From assembly GCA_024509875.1 (NCBI GenBank), contig JAMPIV010008519.1, positions 101,852 through 165,851 of the forward strand: 64,000 bases of DNA, read 5' to 3'. A program made the translations under genes and the position numbers. Below, in pieces: positions 1 to 12,099 of the stretch; within the stretch, counting starts at the first letter, position 1, and every line of letters starts with the position of its first letter. A model generated the notes under the pieces. It was given only the letters and a program-made list of their open reading frames with translations, made no database searches and was not told the DNA's origin. The DNA is from Oreohelix idahoensis (taxonomy: Eukaryota > Mollusca > Gastropoda > Stylommatophora > Oreohelicidae).

Positions 1-373
1 ACTGCGGCTCGCACAAAGGCTTTACTCGAGCAGTTCAACTGGGAGATTTTCAACCACCCTCGTTACGGTCCGGACTTGGCGCCAAGCGATTACCATCTCT
101 TCGGCAAGATGAAGGTCTGGCAGGCAGCGCTTCAAAACCAACGAGGGGCTCATGGATGGAATCAACAACTGGCTGGGTACCCTGGCGGCGCTGTTCCTTG
201 AAGAGGGATTGCAAAAGCTGGTGCCATGGTACGACAAGTGCCTGAATGTGGGTGGCAACTATGTGGAACAGTAATGCAGTTATGTATGTAAGTTTTGTAA
301 GTAATAAGATTTCGTTCTCTATTTTTGATTATTTTTACCAGCCAATCGGTGGTTGATTTTAAAATAGCCCTCG
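1..373 (+). mobile_element. mariner element, 3' part, cut by window edge
   Basis: The plus strand encodes the C-terminal end of a mariner transposase. The third catalytic motif (YGPDLAPSDYHLF, aspartate present) is followed by a frameshift near 125 and then by a C-terminal tail ending GGNYVEQ and a stop at 271-273. The sequence up to 373 ends in ..ATAGCCCTCG followed by TA, which fits the end of a terminal inverted repeat and the TA target site. The N-terminal half and left repeat lie outside the window. The frameshift means this copy is dead. It is a different mariner subfamily from the copies at 2827 and 49017. Confidence 0.8.
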
Positions 374-1967
<1,594 letters not shown>

Positions 1968-2167
1968 GAATACTTTTCACGGCAAAGTTTTGAGAATCGA
2001 CGTTCAAGCTCAAGGTTTTACTGAGGGCGAATCTGGAATCGCTATGATGTACTCCGTACCCAAAAGTAATCCGTTCATTAATGTGAGCAGTGCTAGAGAC
2101 GAGGTGTTTGCTTTCGGAATCCGCAATATGTGGGGGTGTAGTCAAGATTCAACAACGAGGCCTGGTG
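1968..2167 (+). CDS. HHIPL: HHIP-like gene, second visible exon
   Basis: The 200-bp exon runs from acceptor TATGTAG (ends 1967) to donor GTAAGT at 2168. It encodes NTFHGKVLRIDVQAQG, then YSVPKSNPFINVSSARDEVF and AFGIRNMWGCSQDSTTRPG. The blocks KVLRIDV, IP..NPF and FG.RNMW are hallmarks of the GSDH propeller in HHIP-like proteins. Phase is +2 on entry and +1 on exit, and both match the neighbouring exons. No stop or frameshift is seen, so the gene looks intact here. Confidence 0.9.
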
Positions 2168-2826
2168 GTAAGTTAAAGAATTAAAAGTCGTCAATATTTT
2201 TCCATATCAATATCTTCTATCTACGTGTTTTCTTCTAAGCAACAGCTAACGCTAAATATCCAAGGGGTAGGTAATTACTTTCTTGGACAAAGGAGAACAA
2301 TCAACGGTTGGATAAACCTTTGAATGGGTAATGATTATCACAACTTGAAAGACAAAAAGCACATACAGACAAAAGAAAATTACATCTTTCTTGATTACCA
2401 TAGCTGGGAAGCATGTTAGGTGTAATATTTAATTTTTATAGCATTTCTTGCTGATTTCCTACGCTGTCTTCTTGGGCATGTGAAAACCCTTCTTTTTTTA
2501 AAATTAAATTTTGCCTCGTTTTATCGAGGCGCGTCCCGTTTAGTCTAGTCGGTTATATTACGGTGCATGTTCAACTATAAAAGATCTTCAGGTCTGATAA
2601 CAGTTAAGGTGCACCAACCATCTGAAGCATCGCTGCCAAATATGAAAGTACAAACTAGCATTGAGTATCTCAACGTTTGTTCTGTCACCTGATCAAAATG
2701 CTTTAATGACAGATACAATAAAGCCTATACAATGATCCCTTTATGAAAGCCAATGGGACATAAAGCAATTTTAATATTTCAACAAAATAAGCATCAAAAT
2801 AAACGTGTCAGATCTAAGACAATGTA

Positions 2827-4162
2827 CGAGGGGCGTTCAGAAAGTAATGCACCACATCGTGTTTCTCAGGAGCTGTTTATTCAAAAAGCATGAAATTTAT
2901 ACACAATATACATGGATATGTCATGTAAACATCGGTATTATTCAACATAATCCCCATTAACTTGTACGGCTTTATGCCAGCGCGAAACAAGTGCATGTAT
3001 TCCTAGCCCGTACCAGATTTTGTCTTGATCATGTAGCCATTTCTTCGCTGCATGAATCACTCCTTCATGATCTTCAAACCTTGTCCCACGGAGTGCATAT
3101 TTAAGTGGACTAAATTGATGAAAATATGAGGGTGCCAAATCGGGACTATAGGGTGGATGGGGTAGTACAGTCCAACCCAATTTGGTGATTGCTTCCCGTG
3201 TTGCCAGACTTGTGTGAGGGCGCGCATTGTCGTGAAGAAGCAGGTCTGCTGGATTCTTGTGCGGCCGAACTCTGCGAAAACGTTGATTGAGTTTTTTCAA
3301 TGTCTTAATGTAAGCTTGCGAATTGATTGTCTCCCCTCTTGGCATAACGTCCACAAGAATCACACCTTCAATGTCCCAAAAGACAGTGAACATGACCTTT
3401 CCAGCTGAAGGAATTGTCTTGAATTTCTTTCTTCTTGGTGATTGCGGATGATGCCACTCCATTGACTGTCTTTTTGTCTCAGGTTCAAAATGATGTGCCC
3501 AGGTTTCGTCACCTGTAACGATCTTAGCCAAAATGTTATCTCCATCAGCATTGAAACGCTCCAACAATTCAGAAGAAATTGCTTTCCTTTGCAATCGGTG
3601 GTCATTTGTGAGACTTCGAGGAACCCATCTTGCGCAAACCTTAGAAAATCCGAGAGTTTTTATAACTGCATTTGCACTACCAATGCTGACTGACAGCTGT
3701 AAGGCCAATTGTTGAGTAGTGATTCGCCTATCAGTAAGAATAATGCCCTCAGCGCATTTCAACATTTCTGCGTTGGTGGCTGTGGCAGGACGTCCACAGC
3801 GCGGCCGATCAAGCAGCTCCGTATCTCCACTTCCTGATTCTTTGATTCTCTGAACCCAGCGACTGACTGTACTCCTGTCCACTGCAAAACTTCCATACAC
3901 ATCACATAGAGGCTTGTGAATGTTCACAACAGTTTCCTTCTCTGCAACGAGAAATTCTATCACAATTCGCTGCTTATAACGCAAGTTGCTAACACGCTCC
4001 ATTTCAACGGTTTAGGGCAGCCGTATTATTTGGCCGGTTGCGGTGCAATTTGGTGCACACAATTGACATATGCCATATTTAAAGTGTGCAAAATTTCATG
4101 CTTCTATCTTCATTATTAGCTGAGAAAAACGATGTGGTGCATTACTTTCTGAACGCCCCTCG
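2827..4162 (-). mobile_element. complete mariner element, 1336 bp
   Basis: The element is bounded by terminal inverted repeats beginning CGAGGGGCGTTCAGAAAGTA. The first 34 bp are identical at both ends and similarity continues to about 43 bp. TA dinucleotides flank it at 2825-2826 and 4163-4164, which is the expected TA target duplication. It carries one transposase frame on the minus strand that runs almost end to end. It sits in an intron of the HHIP-like gene in antisense orientation. A second, rearranged copy of the same family lies at 49017-50058. Confidence 0.95.
2938..4002 (-). CDS. mariner transposase, full length but third catalytic Asp replaced
   Basis: This is an uninterrupted frame of 354 residues, the usual mariner length (about 345-360). 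Residues 1-75 form the paired helix-turn-helix DNA-binding region (including STVSRWVQRIKESGSGD). The DDD catalytic domain follows: first Asp at 165 (VTGDETW) and second at 258 (HDNARPH). The third, expected 34 residues later at 293, reads PDLAPSYF, so Asp is replaced by Tyr (codon TAT at 3124-3126). The sister copy at 49193-49795 has Asp there (LAPSDFHLF). A DD34D transposase lacking this metal ligand should be unable to cut DNA, so the open frame is probably a recent but inactive copy. Confidence 0.9.
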   Translation of the reverse strand: MERVSNLRYKQRIVIEFLVAEKETVVNIHKPLCDVYGSFAVDRSTVSRWVQRIKESGSGDTELLDRPRCGRPATATNAEMLKCAEGIILTDRRITTQQLALQLSVSIGSANAVIKTLGFSKVCARWVPRSLTNDHRLQRKAISSELLERFNADGDNILAKIVTGDETWAHHFEPETKRQSMEWHHPQSPRRKKFKTIPSAGKVMFTVFWDIEGVILVDVMPRGETINSQAYIKTLKKLNQRFRRVRPHKNPADLLLHDNARPHTSLATREAITKLGWTVLPHPPYSPDLAPSYFHQFSPLKYALRGTRFEDHEGVIHAAKKWLHDQDKIWYGLGIHALVSRWHKAVQVNGDYVE

Positions 4163-4432
4163 TATCTTAAGATATTTTGAAATGAAAAACTGGAATGATG
4201 ATTTATTTGCAATTTTCAGTGCCGTTGAAGCTAGAAAATAGTAAATGAAAAATAAACACTCACACACAAACTTTATGGATTCATATTTATTATTATTATC
4301 AAAAACACTAAAATACAGAAAATAAATGTTCCATACATGCTATTGCAATGAATAATAGTGGATGTCAAATTGCCATTAATAAGTAATTCGTTACATCATT
4401 CACAAGAGACATAAATTTGATATAAAAGAAAT

Positions 4433-4522
4433 CATGTCTTCTTTATACGTTACATGTCTTCTTTATACGTTACATGTCTTCTTTATACGTTACATGTCTT
4501 CTTTATACGTTACATGTCTTCT
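4433..4522. repeat. 20-bp minisatellite, 4.5 copies
   Basis: Four head-to-tail copies of CATGTCTTCTTTATACGTTA and half of a fifth, with no mismatch that I can see. The identity suggests a recent expansion. It is intronic. Confidence 0.95.
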
Positions 4523-4688
4523 CCGTGTTACTCTGTATTTGTCTTATCCAGGGGATTAGAGAACAGGCACTACCTTGTAATGTTATCAACTCTTTTTTGT
4601 TTTAAGTTTGTCATATTCAACAGCAGCGTCTTTTCCTCACTTTCTGCTCCACTGTTGTCTATCTGTTTAATCATCATTTTCTTTTAGG

Positions 4689-4830
4689 CTCCTTACGGAG
4701 CATAAAGACACCACTGCAGCAGGTCCTGCAAGAATGCCTGCACAAAGCGATTGTGGTTTCTGTGGCTATTTGTTTTACATGATGCAGCTGCCACCTCAAG
4801 CACAATATTATGTTAATCGCCTTGTACGAT
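4689..4830 (+). repeat. dispersed repeat with TTGTTTTACATGATG core
   Basis: The segment starting CTCCTTACGGAGCATAA and running through TTTGTTTTACATGATG (4770-4784) has a related copy at about 15655-15790 (CTCCGTGTGGAACATTAAGC..TTTGTTTTACATGATG). Shorter copies of the core lie at 1044, 7694 and 7959. This looks like a short interspersed element family; I cannot identify its ends or class. Confidence 0.5.
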
Positions 4831-5222
4831 CTGCACGATGTCTATCTGTTTTACTGTTGCTTATTTCCAGATATTTTTACTAAATCCTTCATCCTTCAGA
4901 ACCACATTAGTTCTAGTCTCTTATTGATGGTACTGAATGCCCATTGGGCACTGAATTATCTAATTCTAAACGTGAGGAATTTACAGGAAAAAAAGCGGAA
5001 GGAGGGAGGTCGTGCCAGGACTGACAGTTTATTCCAACAGTTACATGTTTAATGATGTTTGTTTATATTTTCTTCTTACGCTGATACTATTGGTCTTAGT
5101 TCTTAACAAGAAAAGAACATTCTGGAACAAATCCTCCCAACACTCCTCAGTCTCTGCCCCATTTTAAAGAAGATTCATGTACATCATTAACATTATTAAT
5201 GCGATTGTCATTTTTTCCGAAG

Positions 5223-5360
5223 GCACCGGTCGAATATTCTGTGCTGAGACAGGAACGAACAAATATGACGAGATAAACATTATCGAGAGTGGACGAAATT
5301 ATGGGTGGAGCTCGGTGGAAGGTTCACAGTGTCGCAATGTTAGTGGGTGTGCTCCAATAG
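5223..5360 (+). CDS. HHIPL: HHIP-like gene, third visible exon
   Basis: The 138-bp exon has acceptor CCGAAG (ends 5222) and donor GTAAGC at 5361. It encodes GTGRIFCAETGTNKYDEINI, then IESGRNYGWSSVEG and CRNVSGCAPIG. The blocks GRIFC..GQNK(Y/F)(D/E)E(I/V) and G.NYGW...EG are diagnostic for HHIP-like (HHIPL) proteins rather than HHIP itself. The Cys residues are probably disulphide partners in a secreted domain. Both splice phases (+1 in, +1 out) agree with the neighbouring exons. Confidence 0.92.
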
Positions 5361-5390
5361 GTAAGCTACATAACAAACAGATGAATAAAT

Positions 5391-5414
5391 AGACAGATAG
5401 ATAGACAGATAGAC

Positions 5415-5505
<91 letters not shown>

Positions 5506-5525
5506 AAGATAGATAGATAGATGAA
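5391..5525. repeat. (GATA)n microsatellite
   Basis: Roughly 30 tandem GATA units with a few GACA variants at the left end, grading on the right into degenerate AGACAGACAG sequence up to about 5860. Confidence 0.95.
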
Positions 5526-5865
5526 AACGTGCGGTTAGTCAGACAGGCATTAGACAGGCAAACGTCAAACCGAGATACAGACATACAAGCATAGAGAGAT
5601 AGACCAACAGACATACCGACAGAGAAAGACAGGCAGAGAGACAGACAGATCTACGGACAGACAGATAGTGACAGACATACAGAGAAAGATAAACAGACAG
5701 ATAAAAAACAGGCAGATGTACAGACAGATAGAGACGTATAGGCATAGAGACAGACAGTGATTGACAGAGATAGAGATATAAATAGACATATATACAGATA
5801 TAGACGGACAGTCATAGATAGACAGACGAAGCAGACAGAGAGAGACAGACACAGACATGGACAGA

Positions 5866-6022
5866 TATATAGGCAGAAGGCAGAGAGAGATAACAAATAG
5901 ACAGACAGAGATATATAGACAGAAGGCAGAGAGAGAGATAACAAATAGACAGAGATATATAGACAGAAGGCAGAGAGAGATAACAAATAGACAGACATAG
6001 ATATATAGACAGAAGGCAGAGA
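5866..6022. repeat. 46-bp minisatellite, block 1
   Basis: Three to four copies of a purine-rich unit containing GATATATAGACAGAAGGCAG and GAGAGATAACAAATAGACAG. Units are 46 bp, or 42 bp where one ACAG is missing. The same unit recurs at 6308-6650. Confidence 0.9.
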
Positions 6023-6070
6023 GAACGAACGAACGAACGAACTTTATTTTCAAAGGGTTGAGAATTGGGC
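6022..6070 (-). mobile_element. probable 3' tail of a retroposed element, (CGTT)n tail
   Basis: On the minus strand the sequence ends AAAATAAAG followed by (TTCG)n. A unique stretch ending in a short tandem-repeat tail is typical of 3' ends of non-LTR elements or their SINEs. A similar ATAAAGTT(TTGT)n end is found near 18830. Only the tail is recognisable; I cannot place the 5' end within 6070-6300. Confidence 0.4.
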
Positions 6071-6307
6071 ACACAGGCCCGTCTAACATTCTGCCCTTCC
6101 TTTCACTCATCTTTCATACTATATTCATTTATTCTCATATGCATGTTACATATCAATTTCAAGAAATTCAACGTAAAGTAAAATAATAATATAGCACACT
6201 CATATTAATATTAATTACTTATAAGCATGACATAACATATGTTGAAAAGTACAAACGTCGTCATTAGAACCTACAGTTGATGTTATAAGAAAAGATAATC
6301 CGATTAG

Positions 6308-6650
6308 GGATAACAAATAGACAGACAGAGATATATAGATAGAAGGCAGAGAGAGATAACAAATAGACAGAGATATACAGACAGAAGGCAGAGAGAGATA
6401 ACAAATAGACAGACAGAGATATACAGACAGAAGGCAGAGAGAGGTAACAAATAGACAGACAGAGATATATAGACAGAAGGTAGAGAGAGAAAACAAATAG
6501 ACAGAGATATATAGACAGAAGGTAGAGAGAGATAACAAATAGACAGACAGAGATATATAGACAGAAGGTAGCGAGAGATAACAAATAGACAGACAGAGAT
6601 ATACAGACAGAAGGCAGAGAGACATAACAAATAGACAGACAGACAAATAA
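6308..6650. repeat. 46-bp minisatellite, block 2
   Basis: About eight copies of the unit seen at 5866-6022, alternating 46- and 42-bp versions. Both blocks were presumably one array before about 280 bp of unrelated sequence came to lie between them. Confidence 0.9.
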
Positions 6651-6693
6651 AGAAATAATAGTTGACTTATAAACAATGTTAACACCTTCACAG

Positions 6694-6829
6694 AAAATGA
6701 GGGCCGTCCTGTCTTCGAATTCACTCATGAGAACACTCACTCCCTGGTTGGTGGATACGTGTACAGGGGTGAGGAATTCACGCATAAGCCAGGGACAGGA
6801 TACTATATTTACGGAGATGTCGTGACAGG
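6694..6829 (+). CDS. HHIPL: HHIP-like gene, fourth visible exon
   Basis: The exon has acceptor CTTCACAG (ends 6693) and donor GTAAAT at 6830. It encodes ENEGRPVFEFTHENTHSLVG, then GYVYRGEEFTHKPGTGYYIY and GDVVTG. The block (S/V)(V/L)(T/V)GG(Y/F)VYRG...GLY(I/V)(F/Y)GD...G is the best-conserved region of HHIP-like GSDH domains. Splice phases (+1 in, +2 out) fit both neighbours, so the reading frame is intact despite the repeat-filled introns on each side. Confidence 0.92.
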
Positions 6830-7150
6830 GTAAATATAAACCTGTCCTGTTTTTACAGTAAAATTATTTGTTTTGGCCTCCTCTTATACACTGTATTAAG
6901 ATTCAGAACACTTAATATCTTGTTTGCCTCAATGCCCACCATATTATGTAATTCTTACATTTATAGCTATTTGTTAAATAATAAGTTTAAGACTTCAATA
7001 TTAAAAAAAAAAAAAAAAAAAAATTTCGTCTCCGTTCAACCCGTGATGTGTTATAATTAGGATATATATATAGTGTCTATAGTTTAAGATGGTACATTCT
7101 TTATTACTTACTTAGTCATTCCTATTCTATCCTGGGGTATAGAGGTTTGC

Positions 7151-7151
<1 letters not shown>

Positions 7152-7209
<58 letters not shown>
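7152..7209. repeat. (GA)n microsatellite
   Basis: About 29 uninterrupted GA dinucleotides. Confidence 0.97.
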
Positions 7210-7212
<3 letters not shown>

Positions 7213-8042
7213 TTCTATCCTATTGGCTGTCTTCCTCCTGGCCTGGTTCCAATCTAGTCCTTGGTCCTTCAAAGATTGGGTCGTCCTGGAGGTCTGGATC
7301 CCTGGCTCTTAGTTTCCGATATTTGTCGTGGTAGTCGATCTTCAGATAGTATATTCAAGTACCAATATTCACTTATACAAAAACTTCAACAAACACTATG
7401 CATAAATCAAATATAGAATATAAATCAATTCTTGGACAACCAATGCAGAGCAGGAAAGACTATCCCGTTACAAACATTAAAAAACCGTAAATTGGGAAAA
7501 GGGGGGGGGGGGGGGAACCCTAGGGTATCTGGGTTTATGTTCAATTTCATGGTTCACTCTCAAGGGCCTAGAATTTATCAACTTTTTGCTTATTATGTAA
7601 ATACTTGCAGGCCTCGGTTTCCATCTTTATATACTTATATCGGGCAAAGCTATTTGTTGTTGTTTATCTGACAGTGGTTGTTTCTATAGCACGTTGTTTT
7701 ACATGATGGTAACCAGCACCAAAACTACCTCAGTTTAGTTTACACTTACGACATGCACTGCAGGGGGCAGTAGTCCTGTTCCTTGATGTCACCTCCGAGA
7801 CCCCGGCAACTGCCCTGGGCAGAACTAATGTACAGTTAAACCTTATATAAGGTAAATGCAACACAATTCTTATTTAAGAACTAAATTTTCAACACCAGAA
7901 ATAAAAGTGTGCAACAAAACATTTCAACTGCTGTTGCAATGGTAGTTTCTGTAGCTGTTTGTTTTACATGCTGAGATTTGAGAAACTGTCGACGCTGTGA
8001 AGTTGGATTGGATATGCTCCAGATTTCATTGATCGTCTAAAT

Positions 8043-8230
8043 CAGGGAATCTCAACCTGTTTTTTCTCATGGCTCCTTTCTGAGCCTCATTTACATCTGT
8101 GACCCCCCCCCCCCCCCCCAACCATAGTCGCTGTTAGCTGGAAGAAAGGTACAATACCGTCTTACTGTGGCCCCTAGAAATATGGCATGGCCCCCTGGGA
8201 AGCCAAAAGGCCCCATGTTGAGAACCACTG
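8043..8230. mobile_element. hAT-like MITE, 188 bp, with 8-bp target duplication
   Basis: The ends are CAGGGAATCTCAACC and, inverted, CAGTGGTTCTCAACA, matching the widespread hAT terminal pattern CAG(G/T)GGTTCTCAACC. It is flanked by GTCTAAAT (8035-8042) and GTCTAAAA (8231-8238), an 8-bp duplication with one mismatch, as expected for hAT insertions. There is no coding capacity. A related 125-bp element lies at 19283-19407. Confidence 0.85.
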
Positions 8231-8387
8231 GTCTAAAAGACGAGCCCCTTTTCTCCATCAAAATGCTTGTTTCCCTCTTTGGTGTGGTTATAACTGTCAC
8301 TATTATTATTATAAAGATCAAATGTAGTAACAACTTCACTCATCACATCATGCAACTTTATTTTACTATCTGCATTTTATTTAACAG

Positions 8388-8527
8388 TAAAACGTATTTT
8401 CTTGAGGAAGGCAATCCTGGCGAGTGGGCGAGCTACGAATGGAATATTTGTGATCCCAATAAGTGCCCACAAAGCGCAAGAGAATCCAGATTGAAATATA
8501 TCTTGGCCTTTGGGCAGGATGTTAAAG
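8388..8527 (+). CDS. HHIPL: HHIP-like gene, fifth visible exon
   Basis: The exon has acceptor TTTAACAG (ends 8387) and donor GTGAAT at 8528. It encodes KTYFLEEGNPGEWASYEWNI, then CDPNKCPQSARESRLKYILA and FGQDVKG. It contains the segment between the G(D/N)..G loop and the following ILAFG.D..GELY strand of the GSDH domain, with the motif ILAFGQDVKGELY completed across the splice. Phases are +2 in and +1 out, matching the neighbouring exons. Confidence 0.9.
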
Positions 8528-9017
8528 GTGAATTTAATAATCCAAAGTTAATTACTCAATTCTGTAACGAGACGTTAGTACGAAGTAAAATGTGTTAGCA
8601 CAATGGAGTTCTTGTAATATTTGGGTGATATCGCTTAAAACAAGAGCAATTTCTTCTCATGAATAAAGAGGGCTTTATGAATGAGGACGGCGAGTCATTT
8701 CACCAAAATTATCAAGTCTCGAGTCGAGTCAAGTCGCTAATGCCTAAATCTCAAGTCATCTCGAGTCGAGGAGTTGTGGTGATTAAGTTCGACTCGAGTC
8801 CGAGTCGCTTTAATCGAGTCGACAATACTGGCGAATTAATAATTTATTCTAAACAAACAGATTTAGACAACGCTGCCTTAGAAAAATCGTGCAGCGAAAA
8901 CAATCAAAAACTACATTTTTACAAACATTTAACTAGTAAAACGATCATACATTAATTTGTATTTTCTTCTTGTTAGTTGCCTTGCCATTTAAACTCTTCT
9001 TCGTTTATAAATACCAG
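8528..9017 (+). other. intron with GAGTC-rich stretch
   Basis: This intron is 490 bp. Positions 8716-8824 are rich in overlapping GAGTC/GACTC words in both orientations (GTCTCGAGTCGAGTC, GACTCGAGTCCGAGTCG, AATCGAGTCGAC), giving self-complementary structure. Such words resemble the sub-terminal repeats of some hAT elements, but no ends or target duplication could be defined. Confidence 0.5.
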
Positions 9018-9130
9018 GTGAGCTATACCTCGTGATGACTGATGAGCTTATTCCTGAATCAGACACTGGGAAAATTCTAAAACTCATTCCCTGCAACAGG
9101 TTTGATATCTCTCGCATTTATCTTTCGTGA
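9018..9130 (+). CDS. HHIPL: HHIP-like gene, sixth visible exon (possibly last)
   Basis: After acceptor ATACCAG (ends 9017) the exon encodes GELYLVMTDELIPESDTGKI and LKLIPCNR. GELY(L/F) is the final conserved strand of the family's GSDH domain. Two endings are possible. A weak donor (GTTTGA) at 9100 would leave phase +2 for a further exon. Alternatively the frame reads on to TGA at 9128-9130, adding FDISRIYLS. No further exon of the family was found downstream, so either the gene ends here or the next exon lies beyond repeats I could not read as coding. Confidence 0.75.
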
Positions 9131-9180
9131 TCATATTAAAAGTAAAGTAAATGGGGGGATGGGGAAAGGGGGGGGGGGGG
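9131..9180. other. short G-rich stretch before SINE
   Basis: This holds a run of G residues at about 9168-9180 and nothing else recognisable. Confidence 0.5.
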
Positions 9181-9361
9181 TAATTGGGGTAGCTAAGAGG
9201 TGTGGCATCCGCCTCGAATTCTAGAAGTACCGGGTTCGATTCCCAGTCAATGGAATATAATTTATGGAAATTTTCTTTTGAGAACCAGTGGTCCTAATTA
9301 TTATACCCCCCCCCCCCCCCTTTTCTTCGCTGGTCCCCTGGGTAGTGAGATCGGATGCCTA
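9181..9361 (+). mobile_element. tRNA-derived SINE, head half
   Basis: The sequence begins with a tRNA-like region: A box TAGCTAAGAGG (9190-9200) and B box GGGTTCGATTCC (9232-9243), the spacing of an internal RNA polymerase III promoter. It then follows the same body as the minus-strand copy at 14881-15335 (GGAATATAATTTATGGAAATTTT, ..GAGATCGGATGCC). It is interrupted at 9361 and continues at 11464, with a transposon between. A poly-C run (9306-9320) replaces part of the body. Confidence 0.8.
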
Positions 9362-9946
9362 TAGTGCCCTAGATTCATAGAGAGTTACGACAACTATGTC
9401 AGACTCGAAAACGAGGCTGAACGACGTAGACGCCATTTTCAGCCGGACAATACCAGGGCTAGAAGGTTAATAAGCGTCGAGTAAGATTTTTTTTTTTTTA
9501 AATTAATGAAGAAAAATATCTCGTTCAACCTCTGATGGGTTATAATTAGGATATATATTGTTTTCAATTCCAAATAATATGAACAACTGCCGATGAGAAA
9601 GTGGCATCACATTTGTCAAATCATTGTAAATAGGGACAATCACAATTATGCTAATACGTTAAATAACAAAAAAACAAAAAACAAACAAAATCAAGATGAA
9701 ACTCTGAACAAGAATTATATTTAAATGGAGGGGTGTAAAGGCCTGGTGATTCCAGTTATATAACTGACTTTATCAGATATTTAATTGACTTTCATCTGTT
9801 AAAAGTCATATGCATTGTAAGAACAGCATCAGACCTTCACATTCCCAGACACTAATATTAACATTTGTTCGTGATAAATATTGTTTGACTATATTATGCA
9901 GTTCCCTAGGTCTGTCTATTCTTAACACCTCTTCTATATTTATAAG

Positions 9947-9947
<1 letters not shown>

Positions 9948-10005
<58 letters not shown>

Positions 10006-10018
10006 ATATATATATATA

Positions 10019-10085
<67 letters not shown>

Positions 10086-10110
10086 ATATAATCTATATAT
10101 ATATATATAA
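9948..10110. repeat. (TA)n tract
   Basis: Nearly pure TA repeat with occasional single-base breaks; part of the interior of the 9362-11463 element. Confidence 0.95.
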
Positions 10111-10281
10111 TTTTAAATTATATAATATAAATTATATAATTTAAATATATAAAATGATATAATGTAATAAAATTTTAAATTTTTATTATTTTATTAATAT
10201 TTTTTAATTATGATAAAATTATATAACTTTATATAATAAATTATATAGTTTATTATTATTATATAATAATACAAATTAAAA

Positions 10282-10892
<611 letters not shown>

Positions 10893-11463
10893 AATTATAT
10901 AATATAGTTATATAATAAAACTATAATAAAATCTCCGGTCCAAAATATGTAATAAGATTTTGTTAAAACTATCTGTACATTGTCGCATTTTTAATGAAAA
11001 CATAAACTGATGTGATTATGTGGATCTAGTAAAACTGTCAGTGTCTACAACAGTCATTCACCAGTTTCCACATGTCAAACTAGGTAAATAATTCAATTCG
11101 AAGGGAGTATGTTTTGCTAAGTGTTGCAACTCACGGAATATTTGTTGCAAAATAGTGGAATTCTAACGGAATATAAAATTCAACGGAGTATGTGTTAAAA
11201 ATCCACGCTACTGATTCTTTTCAATAAACCGGTAAGTAAACTAGTTTTCTTCTTTTTGTTTTGTTAGTTGAAATACAAATAATAGTACAAATATGTGCTA
11301 CTGTATTTGCAACTAATTTTATTTCAAATTTTTTGCTAACCTAAACGAAAATGCAAATTGGGTCTGAAACTCGCGATTGGGTCCATTTTCCTGCAATACG
11401 GGTACGGCCGAAAATGGCGGCCAAATTTTAGTTGGCGTAACTCTCTATGAATCTAGGGCACTA

Positions 11464-11750
11464 GATGCCGAGCTTTCTCGGATAAGAGCGAAAAATATAG
11501 GAGGTTCGTAAAGAGTTGGCTTATCAGGCCACTGCCCTGGCAAAATTTAAAAATTAGAAACCTACCCACCACAAAAATACTTATAGAATGTGTGATTGCT
11601 ATATTCACACACTGGGATTCTCGCCGGTGCTACGGAGTTCGTGCACTGTGCTAAGATCCTCTTTGTGTGATCTAAGGGAGGAGATTGGAGTACTGATGGA
11701 GTTGTCCGTGTGCCATGAAGATAGTCCTTAAAACCAAACCAAACCAAACT
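11464..11750 (+). mobile_element. tRNA-derived SINE, tail half
   Basis: This is the continuation of the SINE at 9181-9361. It aligns, reversed, with 14881-15160 (CCCTGGCAAAATTTAAAAATTAGAAACCTACCC.., GGGATTCTCGCCGG.GCTACGGAGTTC, GATCCTCTTTGTGTGATCTAAGG). It ends in AAGATAGTCCTTAAAACCAAACCAAACCAAAC, a short (CCAAA)n tail as expected for a SINE mobilised by a LINE with a tandem-repeat tail. Confidence 0.8.
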
Positions 11751-12080
11751 TAAAAGTTAATACTTGTGATGTTCTGAGTAAATAATAAATATACGTTTGA
11801 GGGCTTGCAGGTACTAGTCCTTGTGATCTACAATATCATCATCTACATATTTATTATTATCCCCATGAATATAACACTCCTTGCATTTGCACCAAGAAGC
11901 AATACAAACGGATGCATTTAAGGGGTATGGTTTTACAGCATACAATGGTTACAGTGTTAAGATCTCGTGTACCAATGTGTGAATGCGTGGGGCACTAAAT
12001 AGTCCACTGCCATCATCATCACCTTTTAGTTCCCCGTGGAGAATAGGGCTTTATTACATTCATGCCGAGCTGTTCTTTAC
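11751..12080. other. no gene seen
   Basis: Unremarkable sequence between the SINE and the minisatellite; no coding match or repeat family recognised. Confidence 0.4.
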
Positions 12081-12099
12081 CATGGTTATCGGTTAAGGG

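Larger units (their letters stand above)
2168..5222 (+). other. intron carrying a mariner, a 20-bp minisatellite and a SINE-like repeat
   Basis: This intron is 3055 bp long, with donor GTAAGT and acceptor CCGAAG. It holds a complete mariner at 2827-4162, a 20-bp tandem repeat at 4433-4522 and a dispersed repeat at about 4689-4830. The rest (2168-2824, 4165-4430, 4830-5222) shows no gene. Confidence 0.75.
5361..6693 (+). other. intron made largely of GATA and 46-bp tandem repeats
   Basis: This intron is 1333 bp, nearly all tandem repeat: a (GATA)n array, a degenerate AGACAGACAG tract, two blocks of one 46-bp minisatellite, and between them about 280 bp of apparent LINE or SINE tail. The long leucine/serine/tyrosine frames on the minus strand here (such as those reading YLSLSAFCLYI) are translations of the repeat, not genes. 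Confidence 0.8.
6830..8387 (+). other. intron with (A)n, (GA)n, (G)n tracts and a hAT MITE
   Basis: This intron is 1558 bp. It has poly-A at about 7003-7022, (GA)n at 7152-7209, poly-G at 7501-7515, poly-C at 8103-8119, copies of the TTGTTTTACATGATG core at 7694-7708 and 7959-7973 (one mismatch), and a small hAT MITE at 8043-8230. About 50 bp after the poly-A (7025-7075, ending TTATAATTAGGATATATAT) recur at 9515-9560. I see no other gene. Confidence 0.7.

Noticed and set aside
5366..6785. Long minus-strand frames of Leu/Ser/Tyr repeats, resembling multi-pass membrane proteins
   Set aside because: They translate GATA and 46-bp tandem repeats within an intron, in several frames at once.
9190..9243. 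Possible true tRNA gene
   Set aside because: A and B boxes are present, but there is no foldable acceptor stem that I can see and the sequence continues into a repeated SINE body.
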